64,000 nucleotides of DNA from Prorocentrum cordatum (taxonomy: Eukaryota; Sar; Dinophyceae; Prorocentrales; Prorocentraceae). Location: positions 142,001-206,000 of the forward strand of contig CAUYUJ010017821.1 of the NCBI GenBank assembly GCA_963575745.1, written 5' to 3'. The translations under genes were made by a program, and so were the position numbers. The notes below the pieces were generated by a model that worked only from the letters and a program-made list of their open reading frames with translations, had not been told where the DNA came from and made no database searches. Below, piece by piece: positions 39,605 to 51,229 of the stretch (positions are counted from its first letter, which is position 1; each line of letters starts with the position of its first letter).

Positions 39605-40405
39605 TCAAATCCCCCCTCGGAGCGGCGGCAGGAAGGAAGGAGGCCAGCGAGCCTCGTCGATGCCGCCTGCCGCGCCGCCTGCCTTGAACTCGTGCTCCAA
39701 CTCGTGCATCATGTCGGCGTCGGACACGTCGCCGTCGGCCCAGAACGCAGCGCCGCCCGCGCCGCCCGGGGCAAGGGGGGGCCCAGCGCCGCCGCCGACA
39801 GGGCCGCCACCACCACCGCCGCCACCTTCTCCTCCTCCTCCACCACCTCCTCCACCGCCGCCTCCGCGTGGGGGTCGATCGTCCTTGTCCGCCGTGAGAA
39901 CGACCTCCGATGCCTCCAGCACAAACTTCCCTAGCGGCCCATCATCGCCAGACTCGCCTGCATCATCCCACAACCACTGGACGACGTGCTTCACAACGTG
40001 GGCACGACCACCAAGCTTAGCATCGTCATGAAGCTCACAGAGAACGTCCCACGACATGTCAAAAGCAAGTGGGTCGTGGAATCTGAAGTATCTGTCACCA
40101 CCGTCACCGACAGCAATCACGCTCGCGACTGCGAGCGTCGTTTCAGTGAAATTCTTATCGACCGGCAAGTACACGAAATAACGTTCTTTACACATCATGA
40201 GACCGCCTGCCAAGTCACCAAGCTCACGCGAGAAACACACCGTGCAATCAATGGCAGGGAAAGCTTTGTGCAACTGGCGCCTGTAGTGGCAGATCAACAA
40301 CTGCANNNNNNNNNNNNNNNNNNNNNNNNNNNNNNNNNNNNNNNNNNNNNNNNNNNNNNNNNNNNNNNNNNNNNNNNNNNNNNNNNNNNNNNNNNNNNNN
40401 NNNNN

Positions 40406-40439
<34 letters not shown>

Positions 40440-42081
40440 GTGAGGGGATGGGGGACGGGGTTGCAAGGATATACAGAGGTGCATGTGACTAGAGGATTGA
40501 AGGAGTGAGAGGAGAAGCAGGAAGCACGCCTACGCCAGCGTGGTCTGTCACATGCACGGTATGCAACAAGCCGTTCTGCAGCTTCGCACTGTTCCAGACT
40601 GCAGAGTTAGTCGCGTCTGCCCTCCAGAAATGACCTATAACATGATAGTGGAACCCTGAAGCAGGAGGCATTCGCAGAGGTGTGGTAATGACGCGTTCAC
40701 ACTCGTGATGGAATAATCGGGACGCGCCCACCCACGCTCCCGAGAGCAACCGTTCATAACGAAGCACAGAGTTTTGGCTGATATCTTCCAACAGCGCTGC
40801 CCCAATATCACATGCTGCAACCGATGCCAGGCAGTACCAAGAGGGCCGCGCCACCAGGGGCCCCAGGACCAGGCCCCCAGGTCGGGCCCCAGGACCCCAA
40901 GGAACCGAAGAAACCCTAGAAACCTCGGGGGGGCAGAGCCCACGGACCCACTGGCCATCGGCCAAATGGAACCCCCGTGTGGCGCGACCCCCTTTGGCAC
41001 TGCCTGAGATGACATCGAACGGCGAAGTGCGACGGCGATCTTAGAACGAAATGTCAGATGCTTCTGCGCACGCACCGCCTCTCCAGGTCTCCTCTCAACA
41101 ATAAACATGTCATTCTCATTCTCGCCGTCGCCGTCGCCAGCAACGATTGCGCCTTCGCCTGCCCATCTGGCCACATGCTTCTTTGCCACGCGCAACCGCC
41201 GGGCGAGCTCCAGGATCTCCTGGTCGCGCTCGAGGGTCACCTGCGAGGGTGAGGGCGCCGCGCCGAGCGGCGCCGCGGCGCGTAGCGCAGGGGGGCGGGC
41301 GGGGCGAGGGGGGAGGGGGAGGGGCCCCGGGGAGGGGGGATGGAGGAGAGGGGGGCGGGAGGGGATGGGGAGGGGAGGGGGAGGGAGGGAGGGGGAAGGA
41401 GAGGGGAGGAGAGGGGGAGAGGGACAGGGAGGGGGAGGGAGGGGGGGGCGCCTCAGTCCAAGGTCCCAGGAAGCAAGGAAGCACAGCAGAGAGAGATAGA
41501 GAGAGCGATGGGGGGGCAAGCGGACCTCGACCAGAAGCGCGTGGTCCATCATGGCGTAGTCCTCCCGGCGCATGATGGGGACGCGCCTCGCGGAGCGCGG
41601 AGGCGCACCACCTCCTCCTCCTCAGTATCCTCCCATCCTCTCATCCTCCCTCATCATAAAGATCCTCCTCGTCACCACATTCCTCCGCTACTCTGCCTCA
41701 TCCCCTCCTCCACCACTCCACATCATCCTCATCCTCATCCACAACAACACTCATTCTCCGCCTCATCTCCTCATCGCATCATCTCCTCCTCCTCCTCCTC
41801 CTCAGCACCCCCCTCCTCATCATCCTATCCTCCTCATCCTCCGCCTCATCCGCCTCATCCTCCTCATCCGCCTTCTCCTCCTCCGCCTCCTCCTCCTCCG
41901 CATCCTCCTCATCCTCCTCCTCATTCTCCTCCTCATCATCCTCCCTCCTCCTCGCCCTCTGCCCCTCCCCCATCCTCATCCTCCGCATCTCTCCTCTCAT
42001 CGCATCCGCCACTCCGCCCTCCTCATCTCCTCCTGTTCCGCCCCCTCATCCTTCTCATCATCATCATCATCATCATCATCG

Positions 42082-42120
<39 letters not shown>

Positions 42121-42862
42121 CATCGTCATCATCATATCGTCATCAGCATCCCTACCCTCATCCCTCCTCACTCCTCCTCCTCCTCCTCCTCCTCGTCCTC
42201 CTCCTCCTCCTCCTCCTCCTCCTCTGCCGCCTCCCTCCTCTCCCTCGCCCTAATTAACTCATCATCCTCTCCCCCCTCCTCACTCATCCTTCATCCTCTT
42301 GGCGGCCCCCTAGCGGCGCCGCCGCCTCAGCCTTATCCTACTCCTCCTCCTCCTCCTCCTCCTCCTCCTCCTCCTCCACCTCAGCATCATCCCCCCCATG
42401 GGGGGGCCTCAACGTGTTGGTGCCCCCCACCAACGCCACGCCGGCAGCACGCGGCACCACCGCCGCCGAAGGCGGCTCCGATGCCACCAGCGCTGCTGGG
42501 GGGGCTGGCGGCGGCGCCGGCAGAGGCGGCCCAGACTGCACGCAGTTCCTAACGATGGCCTCCCACACGACGGCCTCGACATCGACGTTCACGAAATGCA
42601 GCGCGAGCGGCGCCATAATAAGTGCGCGCATGCCTGCCGGAGCGGGTGGCATAGTCGCGGCGACCGACGCGCGCCTGATGGCGGCCCGAGCCGCGGGGTA
42701 CCCCACCCGCCCAAACGTGGAGACCAGCTCCTCTAAGGAAGCCTCCTGGATCACCAACTCGTTGGACGGGGGGGGGGCGCGGGCGGCTCGAGTCACGACG
42801 ATGAGCTCGAGACGCCTGCTCTCCAGCGGGCCGAGCGAACGCCGATCCCGAAGGGCCGCCAT
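39605..42862 (-). CDS. five-exon gene spanning the assembly gap, uncharacterised
   Basis: Proposed exons (minus): 42862-42408, 41586-41526 (61 bp), 41240-40952, 40814-40534, 40300-39605, giving about 593 codons with consistent phases; further exons could hide in the gap at 40306-40405. Exon 1 starts at ATG 42862 and ends at a GC donor TTGAG|GCCCCC (a GT donor at 42380 is possible but does not fit the next phase). Exon 2 encodes about 20 residues (VPIMRREDYAMMDHALLVE). Exon 3 is a charged helix then Ser/Ala-rich. Exon 4 has a CDIGAALLEDISQ start and a His-rich middle. Exon 5 encodes a globular segment (MMCKERYFVYLPVDKNF), then a Gly run and an acidic tail. No family recognised. Confidence 0.6.
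40306..40405. other. assembly gap (N)
   Basis: Exactly 100 N, the usual scaffold gap placeholder, next to a GA microsatellite and within the last intron of the gene. Confidence 0.99.
40406..40437. repeat. (GA)n microsatellite at the gap edge
   Basis: Pure GA repeat abutting the N run; its true length is unknown. Confidence 0.9.
41241..41525. repeat. intron 2 of the gap-spanning gene, GGGA-rich
   Basis: Bounded by GTCGAG|GTCCGC and TCGCAG|GTGACC on the minus strand, in phase 0. The plus strand is GGGGAGGG-type purine sequence. Confidence 0.65.
41590..42405. repeat. intron 1 of the gap-spanning gene: TCC and CAT arrays
   Basis: CTC/TCC pyrimidine repeat on the plus strand with a pure (CAT)n stretch at 42054-42130 and a (CTC)n stretch at 42170-42230 and 42345-42380. 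Confidence 0.8.
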
Positions 42863-42959
42863 GGCCGCCCCATGGCTGGCCCGCAACAGCGGCGCGCCGC
42901 AAAGGGACGGGGTGAGAGGCGGGCGTCGCCCCCCCCCCCTCCTTCCTAGACGGCCATTG

Positions 42960-43270
42960 CCGCTGCTCTCACTCGGCCCCCTTGCCGGCGCGCCGCCTCC
43001 CCGCCCGCTCGGGCGCAGGCCGCGGCCCCGCGCGATCCAGAGTGGCGGCGTCGCGGCACGGCGAAACCTCGCGCCCGCGCCCCCGCGCCCCCCTGGGGGG
43101 AGGGAGCGGGGGGAGGAGGGAAGGAGGTAGGAGGAGGAGGGAAGGAGAGGAGGAGGGAAGGAGAGGAGGAGAGACGAGGAGGGAAGTAGAGGAGGCGGAC
43201 GCAGAGGAGGAGGGAAGGAGAGGAGGAGGGAAGGAGATAGGAGGAGGAGGGCAGGAGGTCATTTCCTCCT
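42960..43270. repeat. GC-rich then GGA-rich low-complexity tract
   Basis: Upstream of the gap-spanning gene. Tandem GGAAGGAGAGGAGGA units at 43110-43260 on the plus strand. Confidence 0.7.
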
Positions 43271-43583
43271 CTTTGGTATATTTACCTGTCATCACGGCTC
43301 CCCCTCACATTCCCCATCGCCGCCATATACACACCAACGTCGTCATTTTCCTACCCATCCTCGCCCTTCCCCTACCGCTGTAAACCTCAAAATGCGATGC
43401 TGATGTGTGTGAGTTTGGTGCGATCGCAGTGTTGGTTTTGCTCTGAGCGTGAATGTACGGTGCTCAGTGTGCTTGGGTCGCGATTCGGCGATTGCTAGAT
43501 TTTGCTATAACTGCGAAGGCGAAGGTGCCGTTTTCCACCATTCTCAAGTTGTGAAACTGCTAAGATCGTTGGTACTCACTATC
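43271..43583. other. intergenic, no gene seen
   Basis: Mixed-composition sequence. A plus-strand CSVCLGRD..FCYNC pair near 43458-43520 looks finger-like by chance in a short frame; no supporting context. Confidence 0.4.
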
Positions 43584-45361
43584 TTAACAAGCCCAACATG
43601 GGGAAGCTGTTTCGTTCACTTCGCAGGTCGTTCGGGTCAGTACATACAGGGGAATTGGAACTACCCAGTCGTTGCTTGTGCTCTGGGCGCCAGGCGCGTT
43701 TGGAGATCCCCTTTCCCCGTCGCCCTCGCCCCGGTGACGCAGCGGTTTCTTCCGCGCGCATTCATCGCAGCGCTTAGCGCCCGAATCCAGAGGAGCATCG
43801 CACGTGTGTTTCAGGCAACTCATGTATACATCAGACGATGGTCGCATACAAACGTGACATATCTGCTTCGAGGGGACAGATCGCGCACCTGTTCTCAACG
43901 TACTTTTTTCTCGGATCAGGCCGAGCAACAGTTGGAGTGGGAGGCGGCTCAACGTGCGTCGGCTGTGCCGTTGTTGAGTTAACCTCTTTTCCATTCGTCG
44001 CTGCTCGAGGTCAGACTTCAACCTTCTGTGTTCTTCGCTCACGGCCCGATTTGCAGTGGCGCTGCTTCTTGCGTGCCCCTCTGCTTGCCCCTTCAAACGA
44101 TCCAAGGCCTCGACCATATTATTCTGGTCCTCTGCCCTGGTCGCCTGGGTTTTCTGTTCCTGTTCTCCACGGTCTCGCAACGTTTCTGATTTCGCCCTTT
44201 CGGCCGCCAGTCTCGCAGCTTCGCGCTGATTTCGGAGTTCCTGATTTTCTCGCGCCGCCTTTTCCCGTGCCTTTATTTCTCCTTCCCGCCTCGCAGCATC
44301 AGCCATCTCTCTATTAGCAGTAATTTCTCTTTCTGCTTCTGTTGAGAGTCGATCACCAGCTTTTTTTGCCATATTCTGAATCATTAACTTCTCATTCTCC
44401 TCCTGAACAAGGCGCCTATTCGCTTCGTGCGCGACGCCTGCCGCATTGGCCTCAGCACGCCGCATCATCTCATGCGCGCATCTTCGACAACGACGGTCTC
44501 CTCGAGCTCCGTCCTCTGCGCAATAATTTGTTTTTCGGCCTCAGAATTCGCAAGTCGACGTTGGGCCTCTTCGGCCGCCTGCCACTTGACTTGCACCTCA
44601 GCAAGAATTTGTTGCATACGTGCACTCGCAGCCCAATTGCTCTCGATGTTGTCAATTCCTTTCGCTCCATTCCTGGATCGCAAAATGATGGCAAGTATGC
44701 TCTTCCATCGTGATGCAATCGTTACAGAGCCACGCTAGGCTATACTTGATGCAAACATCCGAGCAATGAGAACACACTGGTCTTCGACATGAACCCCCTG
44801 TTTGTGCGCTTTCCCTGGACACCGATTCCCTATGCAGGAAGGGCACATTGGGCCGGCATCCCAGCAAACTTCCAGTGCCGAAAAACTGCTGGTGGTCCTA
44901 TTTGTTGAGGTGCTTGGCGAATCAAAGACATTAAACCCTCTGGAGCTGGAACGCCCGGTCCTGGGGGCCTTGCTGGATCGTCCCCTCTCGCTATTGTGGG
45001 TAGGCGCGTGCTCTTCTCTTGTCCTCATACCCCTCTATGAGTTATCCACATCCATGTTCATTGCCCTTTCATCTCGCTGATCCTGAACGACAAGCTCGTC
45101 AAGTTCTGGTACTCTATCTCTGCCCGTTCTGGGAAGCGAGAACTCGGGCGATACATTCAAGTCGTCGTTTTCACACTTTGACTTCTTCGTCAATGGATGA
45201 GGAGCCGTCCCTGTAGGCTCCCGCGCATCCCTTATTGTGCGTGCAGCGTCGGGGGAGTCTCTTATCGGCTGTGCCGATGAGCACCCACCTTGGGTTAGCC
45301 TTTCTTCATCTCGTCTTTCATCGTCTGAATCAAGAATGGCTTTCTGACTTGCCTTATGCAT
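43584..45361 (-). pseudogene. coiled-coil / zinc-finger protein gene with stop and frameshifts
   Basis: Coding-looking segments follow each other on the minus strand: 45361-45035 (ATG start, acidic/Arg-rich), an in-frame TAG at 45035, 45028-44735 (MCPSCIGNRCPGK), a frame change to 44867-44652 (VCSHCSDVC..CNDC..HTCHHF, a zinc-finger-like array), a change to 44683-44465 (coiled coil), and a change to 44468-43584. The last is 294 codons: a long Glu/Arg/Lys coiled coil (about residues 15-165), then ICHVCMRPSSDVYMSC and KRCDECARKKP, a second zinc-binding module. Four lesions in 1.8 kb point to a pseudogene, but introns or sequencing indels could explain some. A retroelement gag or a host zinc-finger protein are both possible. 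Confidence 0.5.
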
Positions 45362-45603
45362 TGCTTGATCATGAACAGGGTTGGCACATCAATCAAGCAG
45401 AGGTTCAAGATGAAACGAAGGGCGGGGGAAAGTGTGAAATCGAGCATACCCCTCACTCGTTTCCATTGAGTGGGAACTATATTCTTCAGACTGCAGATCG
45501 ATCACATATTCACCCTGTCCATGCAATGCGTATCGGACAGCATCCGCGGTACCCACACGTTCAACGCCCGATACCTCGAAGAGATCGGTATCCAGCTACG
45601 CTT
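45362..45603. other. unrecognised sequence
   Basis: No gene or repeat recognised between the pseudogene and the TA-rich microsatellite. Confidence 0.4.
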
Positions 45604-45609
45604 CCATCT

Positions 45610-45652
45610 CAATATACATATATATATACACATATATATATATATATATACA
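45610..45652. repeat. (TA)n-rich microsatellite
   Basis: Alternating ATATACATATATATATACAC sequence marking the start of the first higher-order unit. Confidence 0.9.
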
Positions 45653-46826
45653 CCTATACGACCACCCTTCGGGTGATAGGGAGGTTCGGGGGGGGGAGGA
45701 ACCAACGTCTCACTCGATCGGTCTCACTATCGATCTCAGCATCGGCCTCGCTCGATCAATCTCATCGATCGATCTCACAATCGATCTCACTCGATCTATC
45801 TCATAATTGATACGAATATCGATCTCTCAATCGATCTCACAATCGATATCACATTCGGTCTCACTATCGATCTCACTATCAATATCACAACCGCTATCAC
45901 AATCAACGTCATCATCATCATCAACAACAACATCAACATCATCATCATCATCATCATCACCAACATCATCATAATCGGGATGCCGTCCTCATCATCAACA
46001 CCAACATCATCATCACGGTAATCAGCATCATCGGGACACCACCATTATCATCATCGTCATCACCATCATCACAATCATCATCATCATCAACATCATCATC
46101 ATCAGCAGCATCGGGACACAGTCATCGTCATCATCAGCAGCAGAATCATCATCGGGACACCATCATGGTCACCATCGTTATGATCATCATCATCATCGGG
46201 ACACCGTCCTCATCATCTCATCATCATCATCGACATCATCATCATCATCAACATCATCATCAGCATCATCACCATCATCGTCATCATCGGGGCACCATCA
46301 TCATCATTACCAACATCAGCATCAACATCATCATCATCATCACCATCGGGACGCCATCATCATCAACATCATCATCATCACCATCAGAATAATAATCATC
46401 ATCGGGACGCCATAATCATCATCAACCTCATCATCATCCACATCATCATCATCGGGACAAAATCATAATCAGCATCATCAACATCAACATCATCATACTC
46501 ATCATCATCATCGGGAAGCCATCATCTTCATCATCATGATCATCAACATAATCATCATGATCCTCATCATCCTCATCATCGGTACACCATCAGCATCATC
46601 ATCATCATCGTCATCATCATCATCATCGACATCATCATCGTCATCATCATCATCGATATCATCATCATCGGGACACCATCATCATATCATCGTCATCATC
46701 ATCGTCCTCATCGTCCTCATCATCATCAGCATCATTATCATCATCATCGTCATCATCATCATCAGCATCATCATCACCATCACCATCACCATCACCACCA
46801 TCATCATCAACATCATCATCATCATC

Positions 46827-46860
<34 letters not shown>

Positions 46861-46863
46861 GAC

Positions 46864-46921
<58 letters not shown>

Positions 46922-47294
46922 GCGGGACACCGCGGACCACCGGGAGACACCGCGGGGCACCGCGGGACACCGCGGGACACCGCGGGACACCGGCGGGACA
47001 CCGGCGGGACACCGCGCGCCACCGGCCGCCCAGAAGAGACACATTTGGTCCGGCCGCGCCTCAGCCACAGGGACACCGACAGGACACCAGCGGGACACCG
47101 GCGGGACACCGCGCGCCACCTGCCGCTCGGCGGAGAATGATTTGGTCCAGCCGCGCCTCAGCCACAGGAGACTTTCCTCTCGCCCGCCCACGCAGCTTCG
47201 CCTCGCCCGCACGGCACGCACAAACACGAAACCGAAATCGATTTCCCGGTAGGGGGGCTCTCCGTTCCACTTCGATCTCACCCCCTCACCTCCG
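45653..47294. repeat. CAT/GGGACACC higher-order repeat, unit 1
   Basis: Begins CTATACGACCACCCTTCGGG, then an AATCGATCTCAC decamer-like region (45705-45905), then a long interrupted (CAT)n array with GGGACACC inserts, then a GCGGGACACC minisatellite (46921-47010), then a roughly 170-bp conserved cassette starting CATTTGGTCCGGCCGCGCC and ending TCACCCCCTCACCTCCGAT. Confidence 0.9.
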
Positions 47295-48341
47295 ATACCT
47301 ATACGACCACCCTTCGGGTGATAAGGAGGTTCGGGGGGGGGAGGAACCAACGTCTCACTCGATCGGTCTCACTATCGGTCACAGTATCGGTCTCGCTCGA
47401 TCGATCTCCCTCGATCGATCTCACAATCGATCTCACTCGATCTATCTCACAATTGATTTGACTATCGATCTCACAATCGATCTCACAATCGATATCACAT
47501 TCGGACTCACAATCGATTTAACTATCGATGTCACTATCGATATCACAACCGCTCTCACAATCAACGTCATCATCATCATCATCATCAACAACAACATCGA
47601 CATCAACATCATCATCACCAACATCATCATAGTCGGGACACCGTCCTCATCATCAACACCAATATCATCATCATCATCATCACGGTCATCAACATCATCG
47701 GGACACCACCATCATCATCATCATCACCATCATGACAATCATCATCATCAACATCATCATCATCATCAGCATCGGGACACAGTCATCGTCATCATCATCA
47801 TCAGCATCGTCATCGGGACACCATCATGATCACCATCGTTAGCATCATCATCATCATCATCACCATCACCACCATCATCATCGGAACACCATCATCATCA
47901 TCATCTCATCCTCATCATCGACATCATCATCATCAGCATCATCAACATCATCATCAGCATCATCATCATCGTCGTCATCATCGGGGCACCATGATCATCA
48001 TTAACAACATCAGCATCAACATCACCATCATCATCATCATCATCATCACCATCGGGACGCCATCATCATCAACATCATCACAATCACCATCAGAATAATC
48101 ATCATCACCCTGACGCCATAATCATCATCAACCTCATCATCATCAACATCATCATCATCGGGACACAATCATAATCAGCATCATCAACATCAACATCATC
48201 ATACTCATCACCATCGGGACACCATCATCGTCATCATCATGATCATCAACATAATCATCATGATCATCATCATCCTCATCATCGGGACACCATCAGCATC
48301 ATCATCATCATCATCGTCATCATCATCATCATCATCGACAT

Positions 48342-48377
<36 letters not shown>

Positions 48378-48506
48378 GGTACACCATCATCATCATATCA
48401 TCATCATCATCATCGTCCTCATCATCATCATCAGCAGCATCACCATCATCATCATCGACGTCATCATCATCAGCAGCATCATCATCATCATCAGCATCAC
48501 CATCAC

Positions 48507-48545
<39 letters not shown>

Positions 48546-48568
48546 TTCATCATCAGCATCATCAACAA

Positions 48569-48602
<34 letters not shown>

Positions 48603-48949
48603 GCGGGACACCGCGGGACACCGGCGGGACACCGCGGGGCACCGCGGGACACCGCGGGACTTTCGCGGGACACCGCGGGCCACCGGCCGCCCGGAAGGGA
48701 ATCATTTGGTCCGGCCGCGCCTCAGCCACACGGGACTTTCGCGGGACGCCGGCGGGGCACCGCGGGCCACCGGCCGCCCGAAAGGGAATCATTTGGTCCG
48801 GCCGCGCATCAGCCACGGGAGACTTTCTCTCGCCCGCCCGCGCAGTTTTGCCTCGCCCGCACGCACGGCACGCACGAACACGAAACCGAAATCGATTTTC
48901 CGGTAGGGGGGCTCTCCGTTCCACTTCGATCTCACCCCCTCACCTCCGA
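47295..48949. repeat. CAT/GGGACACC higher-order repeat, unit 2
   Basis: Same order as unit 1: CTATACGACCACCCTTCGGG start, CGATCTCAC region, CAT array, GCGGGACACC minisatellite (48600-48680) and the cassette (48700-48949, partly duplicated). Position-specific variants such as ATGATCATCAACATAATCAT recur at the matching place, so the units share ancestry rather than composition only. Confidence 0.9.
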
Positions 48950-49659
48950 TCGATATCACAACCGCTCTCACAATCAACGTCATCATCATCATCATCAACA
49001 ACAACAACAACATCAACATCATCATCGCCAACATCATCATAATCGGGACACCGTCCTCATCATCAACACCAAAATCATCATCATCATCACGGTCATCAAC
49101 ATCATCGGGGCACCACCATCATCATCATCATCATCATCATCACAATCATCATCATCAGCATCGTCATCATCAGCAACATCGGGACACAGTCATCGTCATC
49201 ATCATCATCATCAGCACCAGCATCATCATCGGGACACCATCGTGATCACCATCGTCATCATCATCATCATCATCATCATCGGGACACCATCATCATCATC
49301 TTATCATGATCATCGACATCGTCATCATCAACATCATCACGAGTATCATCATCATCATCATCTTGGCACCATCATCATTACTAACATTAACATCAACATC
49401 ATCATCATCATCATCACCATCATCGGGACGCCATCATCATCAACATCATCATCATCACCATAATAATGATCATCATCATCGGGACGCCATAACCATCATC
49501 AACCTCATCATCATCAACATCATCATCATCGGGACACAATCATAATCAGCATCATCAACATAAACATCATCATGCCCATCATCATCGGGACACCACCGTC
49601 GTCATCATCATGATCATCAACATAATCATCATGATCATCATCATCCTCATCATCGGGAC

Positions 49660-49690
<31 letters not shown>

Positions 49691-49791
49691 GCAGCATCAT
49701 CATCATCGTCATCATCATCATCGGGACACCATCATCCTCACATCATCACCATCATCGTCATCATCAGCAGCATCATCATCAGCAGCATCAC

Positions 49792-49825
<34 letters not shown>

Positions 49826-50128
49826 GCGGAACACCGCGGGACACCGGCGGGACACCGCGGGCACCGCGGGACACCGCGGGACACCGCGGAACACCGACGG
49901 GACACCGACTGGACACCAGCGGGACACCGGCGGGACACCGCGCGCCACCGGCCGCCCAGCGGAAAATCATTTGGTCCGGCCGCGCCTCAGCCACAGGAGA
50001 CTTTCCTCTCGCCCGCCCACGCAGCTTCGCTTCGCCCGCCCGCACGGCACGCACGAACACGAAACCGAAATCGATTTCCCGGCAGGGGGGCTCTCCGCTC
50101 CACTTCGATCTCACCCCCTCACCTCCGA
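48950..50128. repeat. CAT/GGGACACC higher-order repeat, unit 3 (5' shortened)
   Basis: Lacks the CTATACGACC start and most of the CGATCTCAC region, joining directly at CGATATCACAACCGCTCTCA. The CAT array, GCGGGACACC minisatellite (49824-49945) and cassette (49965-50128) are present. Confidence 0.88.
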
Positions 50129-51229
50129 TATCATCTTCTGAGAGCCAACGTGTGCCTTTCTGTTTCCGAGAATTTCGCCGTGGAAATTATGATTTTGCCA
50201 TCCCTTCTGTTAGAGGGTAACTCCTTGGGGCTTCTTTCTGAATAACCTAATGAATCTCCCTCTGTCATGTCAAACATGTTCTCTGATGCTTTCTTATCAC
50301 TTATCAGGAAGTATATGAGATATATGTCGCCTATCCAAGGCACTCGTGCTTCCATCACGTTCGGAAGGCCCTCGATGATCTGTCCTCCCGAACATTCCTC
50401 CTCGAGGTCCCGCGCTCTGCGAAGCGAGCGGTTGTGCCGCCGGTTCGGCTGATAACCAATCTTTTGCCTGGATATTCGTTATCCCTGCAATATGACCCGA
50501 TGATGTCCCATTGTCAATGGGTTTCATTGAAGACATGGGCAAGAAAGGATAATGCCGTTAAGCATGCAACATATGCAACCCTGAAGGGAGGAGGCCAACC
50601 CGCCGGCCGATGCGCGCGGCCGCGCTCCTTTTCTGTCACACCTGAGCCAAACAGCTTGAGCCAGCAATCAGGCCACAAGCAGCACAGTACATGGCAGTGC
50701 AGAGAAGTGCGGGTGAGAAGGGCAGGAACCAGGTGGTGCGAAGGGGTGCATTGACTAGACCAAATCATCACCCCGCCCCGCTGAGATCCGACGTCGCGAA
50801 AAATGAAAGCATCGTCGAAAATCACGATCGGAGCCCCGAATCCCATCGTTCAGAACATTCCTCGAGCCGGATCGATCTGCGATAGTCCTGGGGCCCAAAA
50901 CCTGGCGAACTCGCCCAGTGCGACATTGCCTGGAGACGTGCCCAACTCTTTCTAAAAACATGGCGACTACACCCGCCAAGGACCCGCAGTGCGCATGAAC
51001 CCCCAGAAATAGCATCACAAAAGCACGGTAGCGGAAGCACGGGAAAACCCACCGGTCGGAAGAAGTAGGTAGAAACACGAAGTAGGAAGGCGGAAGAAGT
51101 AGATTGCATTCGGGGCCGCCCAGAAAAAACAACAGCAACAGCAATTACGAGAAGTAGATTACAAGTTTCCGGGCCCTGTCTTAGCGGCGCGCAGTAGCGC
51201 TAGGTCGCTCGGCTCCTCGGATGGCCCCA
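50129..51229. other. non-repetitive spacer, no gene supported
   Basis: About 1.1 kb of moderate GC content between two satellite domains. Short open segments on the minus strand (50358-50131, 50542-50297, 50846-50514) have mixed natural-looking composition but no motif; a decayed retroelement is possible. Confidence 0.4.

Noticed and set aside
43449-43982. Plus-strand ORF with a CSVCLGRD and FCYNCEG pair
   Set aside because: Cys pairs look finger-like, but the frame lies largely antisense to the coiled-coil gene and the composition is not sustained.
46165-49042. Open frames with Ile/Ser/His/Asp homopolymer runs
   Set aside because: Translations of the CAT microsatellite.
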